Source of the DNA: Rhodocyclaceae bacterium
GTDB lineage: Bacteria > Pseudomonadota > Gammaproteobacteria > Burkholderiales > Rhodocyclaceae
Direction of reading: 5' to 3'
Assembly: GCA_020849155.1 (NCBI GenBank)
Contig: JADLGU010000304.1
Span: 1-5,208, forward strand
DNA: 5,208 bases
The notes beneath the pieces were generated by a model. That model was given only the letters and a program-made list of their open reading frames with translations. It was not told where the DNA came from and ran no database searches. Each line of letters starts with the position of its first letter. Position 1 is the first letter of the stretch. The translations under genes were made by a program, and so were the position numbers. This document shows positions 4,440 through 5,208 of the stretch, piece by piece.

Positions 4440-5208
4440 ACTGACCGAACGGCAGAAGCGCCTGCGCAACCTCGTCATGCTGCTGGCGCTCGGCTCCTAC
4501 CTGATGTCGATGTTCCACCGCGTCGCGCCGGGGGCCATCGCGCGCGACCTGGCCGCCGCCTTCGAGATCAGCGCCGCCTCGCTCGGCGTGCTGGCGGCAA
4601 CCTACTTCTACGTCCTGACGCTGATGCAGATCCCCACCGGCGTGCTCGCCGACACGCTGGGGCCGCGCAGGATCCTCGCCCTGGGCGGCCTGGTCGCCGG
4701 CTGCGGCAGCCTGCTCTTCGGCCTGGCGCCGAGTTTCGAGCTGGCGCTCGCCGGCCGCACCCTGGTCGGTTTCGGCGTCTCGGTGGCCTTCATCGCCATG
4801 CTGAAACTCATCGCCGTCTGGTACGCGGAGAACCGCTTCGCCACGCTGGTCGGCGCCATGATGTTCCTCGGCAACGTCGGCACCATGACGGCCGGCACGC
4901 CGCTCGCCTGGGGCGCACAGGCGGCCGGCTGGCGCGCGGTGTTCGTGGCCATCGGCGTGTGCTCGCTGCTGATCGGCGCGGCTTCCTGGTTCCTGGTGCA
5001 GGACCGGCCGGGGGAAAAGGGCGCCCCGACCCATGCAGGCGCGCAGGCCGACCGCACCGCCTGGCTGGGCGGCCTGCTGGCCGTCATGAAGAACCGCCTC
5101 ACGTGGCCGGGCTTCTTCGTCAATCTCGGCGTCGCCGGCAGCTTCTTTTCCTTCGCCGGGCTGTGGGCGGTGCCTTATCTGACGCAGGTGCACGGCCTGA
5201 CGCGGGCA
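4429..5208 (+). CDS. MFS transporter, N-terminal 260 residues (cut by window end)
   Basis: The frame opens at ATG 4429, inside the end of arsC, and runs off the window with no stop. The 260 residues cover about the first seven helices of a 12-helix major facilitator protein. The short cytoplasmic start MTIELTERQKRLRNL leads into helix 1. MFS motif A appears as GVLADTLGPRR (71-81) between helices 2 and 3. GRTLVGFGVSVAF (109-121) is the helix 4 motif B region with its Arg, and GTPLAWGAQAAGWRAVF (156-172) the helix 5 region. A hydrophilic loop, QDRPGEKGAPTHAGAQADRT (191-210), is the start of the central linker. Substrate cannot be told. The overlap with arsC makes arsenite or an arsenic compound a candidate, but the sequence shows no ArsJ or ArsK signature that I recognise, and such MFS proteins often carry organic anions. 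A weak AGGGA site (4411-4415) lies 13 bases upstream, consistent with coupled translation. Confidence 0.92.
   Translation, partial: MTIELTERQKRLRNLVMLLALGSYLMSMFHRVAPGAIARDLAAAFEISAASLGVLAATYFYVLTLMQIPTGVLADTLGPRRILALGGLVAGCGSLLFGLAPSFELALAGRTLVGFGVSVAFIAMLKLIAVWYAENRFATLVGAMMFLGNVGTMTAGTPLAWGAQAAGWRAVFVAIGVCSLLIGAASWFLVQDRPGEKGAPTHAGAQADRTAWLGGLLAVMKNRLTWPGFFVNLGVAGSFFSFAGLWAVPYLTQVHGLTRA

Noticed and set aside
4321..5193. Long - strand open frame antisense to the end of arsC and the MFS gene.
   Set aside because: The + strand frame from 4429 gives a clear MFS protein with motif A; the antisense product is Gln/Glu/Arg/His-rich with no domain.

Overview
The window is GC-rich, densely packed bacterial DNA. 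Codon use with G/C at third positions, very short intergenic gaps, a TRAP transporter, c-type cytochromes and a Crp/Fnr regulator suggest a respiratory betaproteobacterium, perhaps of the Rhodocyclales (Azoarcus/Thauera type). That placement is inferred from gene content and style, because no rRNA or other marker is present.

Left block (1-2653, + strand). The window opens in the last 40 codons of a gene, probably the TRAP small permease. It overlaps by 4 bases the gene for a large TRAP permease (DctM type, 647 aa). The permease is much longer than the usual 425-450 aa because of a central insert. Part of that insert is charged, proline-rich low-complexity sequence, and it contains a palindromic GC-rich repeat that is read through in frame. 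After 87 bp comes a secreted GlcG/HbpS-like (DUF336) protein, possibly heme-binding and periplasmic.

Middle (2654-3253). A periplasmic cytochrome c with a C-terminal CxxCH, of the four-helix cytochrome c'/c-556 kind, lies on the - strand and converges on the GlcG-like gene. It is divergent from a Crp/Fnr-family regulator. Their 69-bp shared upstream region holds a perfect 16-bp palindrome with the FNR-type core TGAT-N4-ATCA, directly against the regulator's start codon.

Right block (3254-5208, + strand). The Crp/Fnr regulator, a thioredoxin-type arsenate reductase (ArsC) and an MFS transporter (cut by the window end) follow with a 10-bp gap and an 11-bp overlap, so they are probably one operon. 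No ArsR, ArsB or Acr3 is visible.

The most interesting items are the palindrome, which could control both the cytochrome and the regulator-arsC-MFS operon; the unusual pairing of arsC with a Crp/Fnr rather than an ArsR regulator; and the mobile-type palindromic repeat domesticated inside the permease coding sequence. I see no CRISPR array, tRNA, rRNA or complete mobile element, and no clear evidence of a wholly new system.
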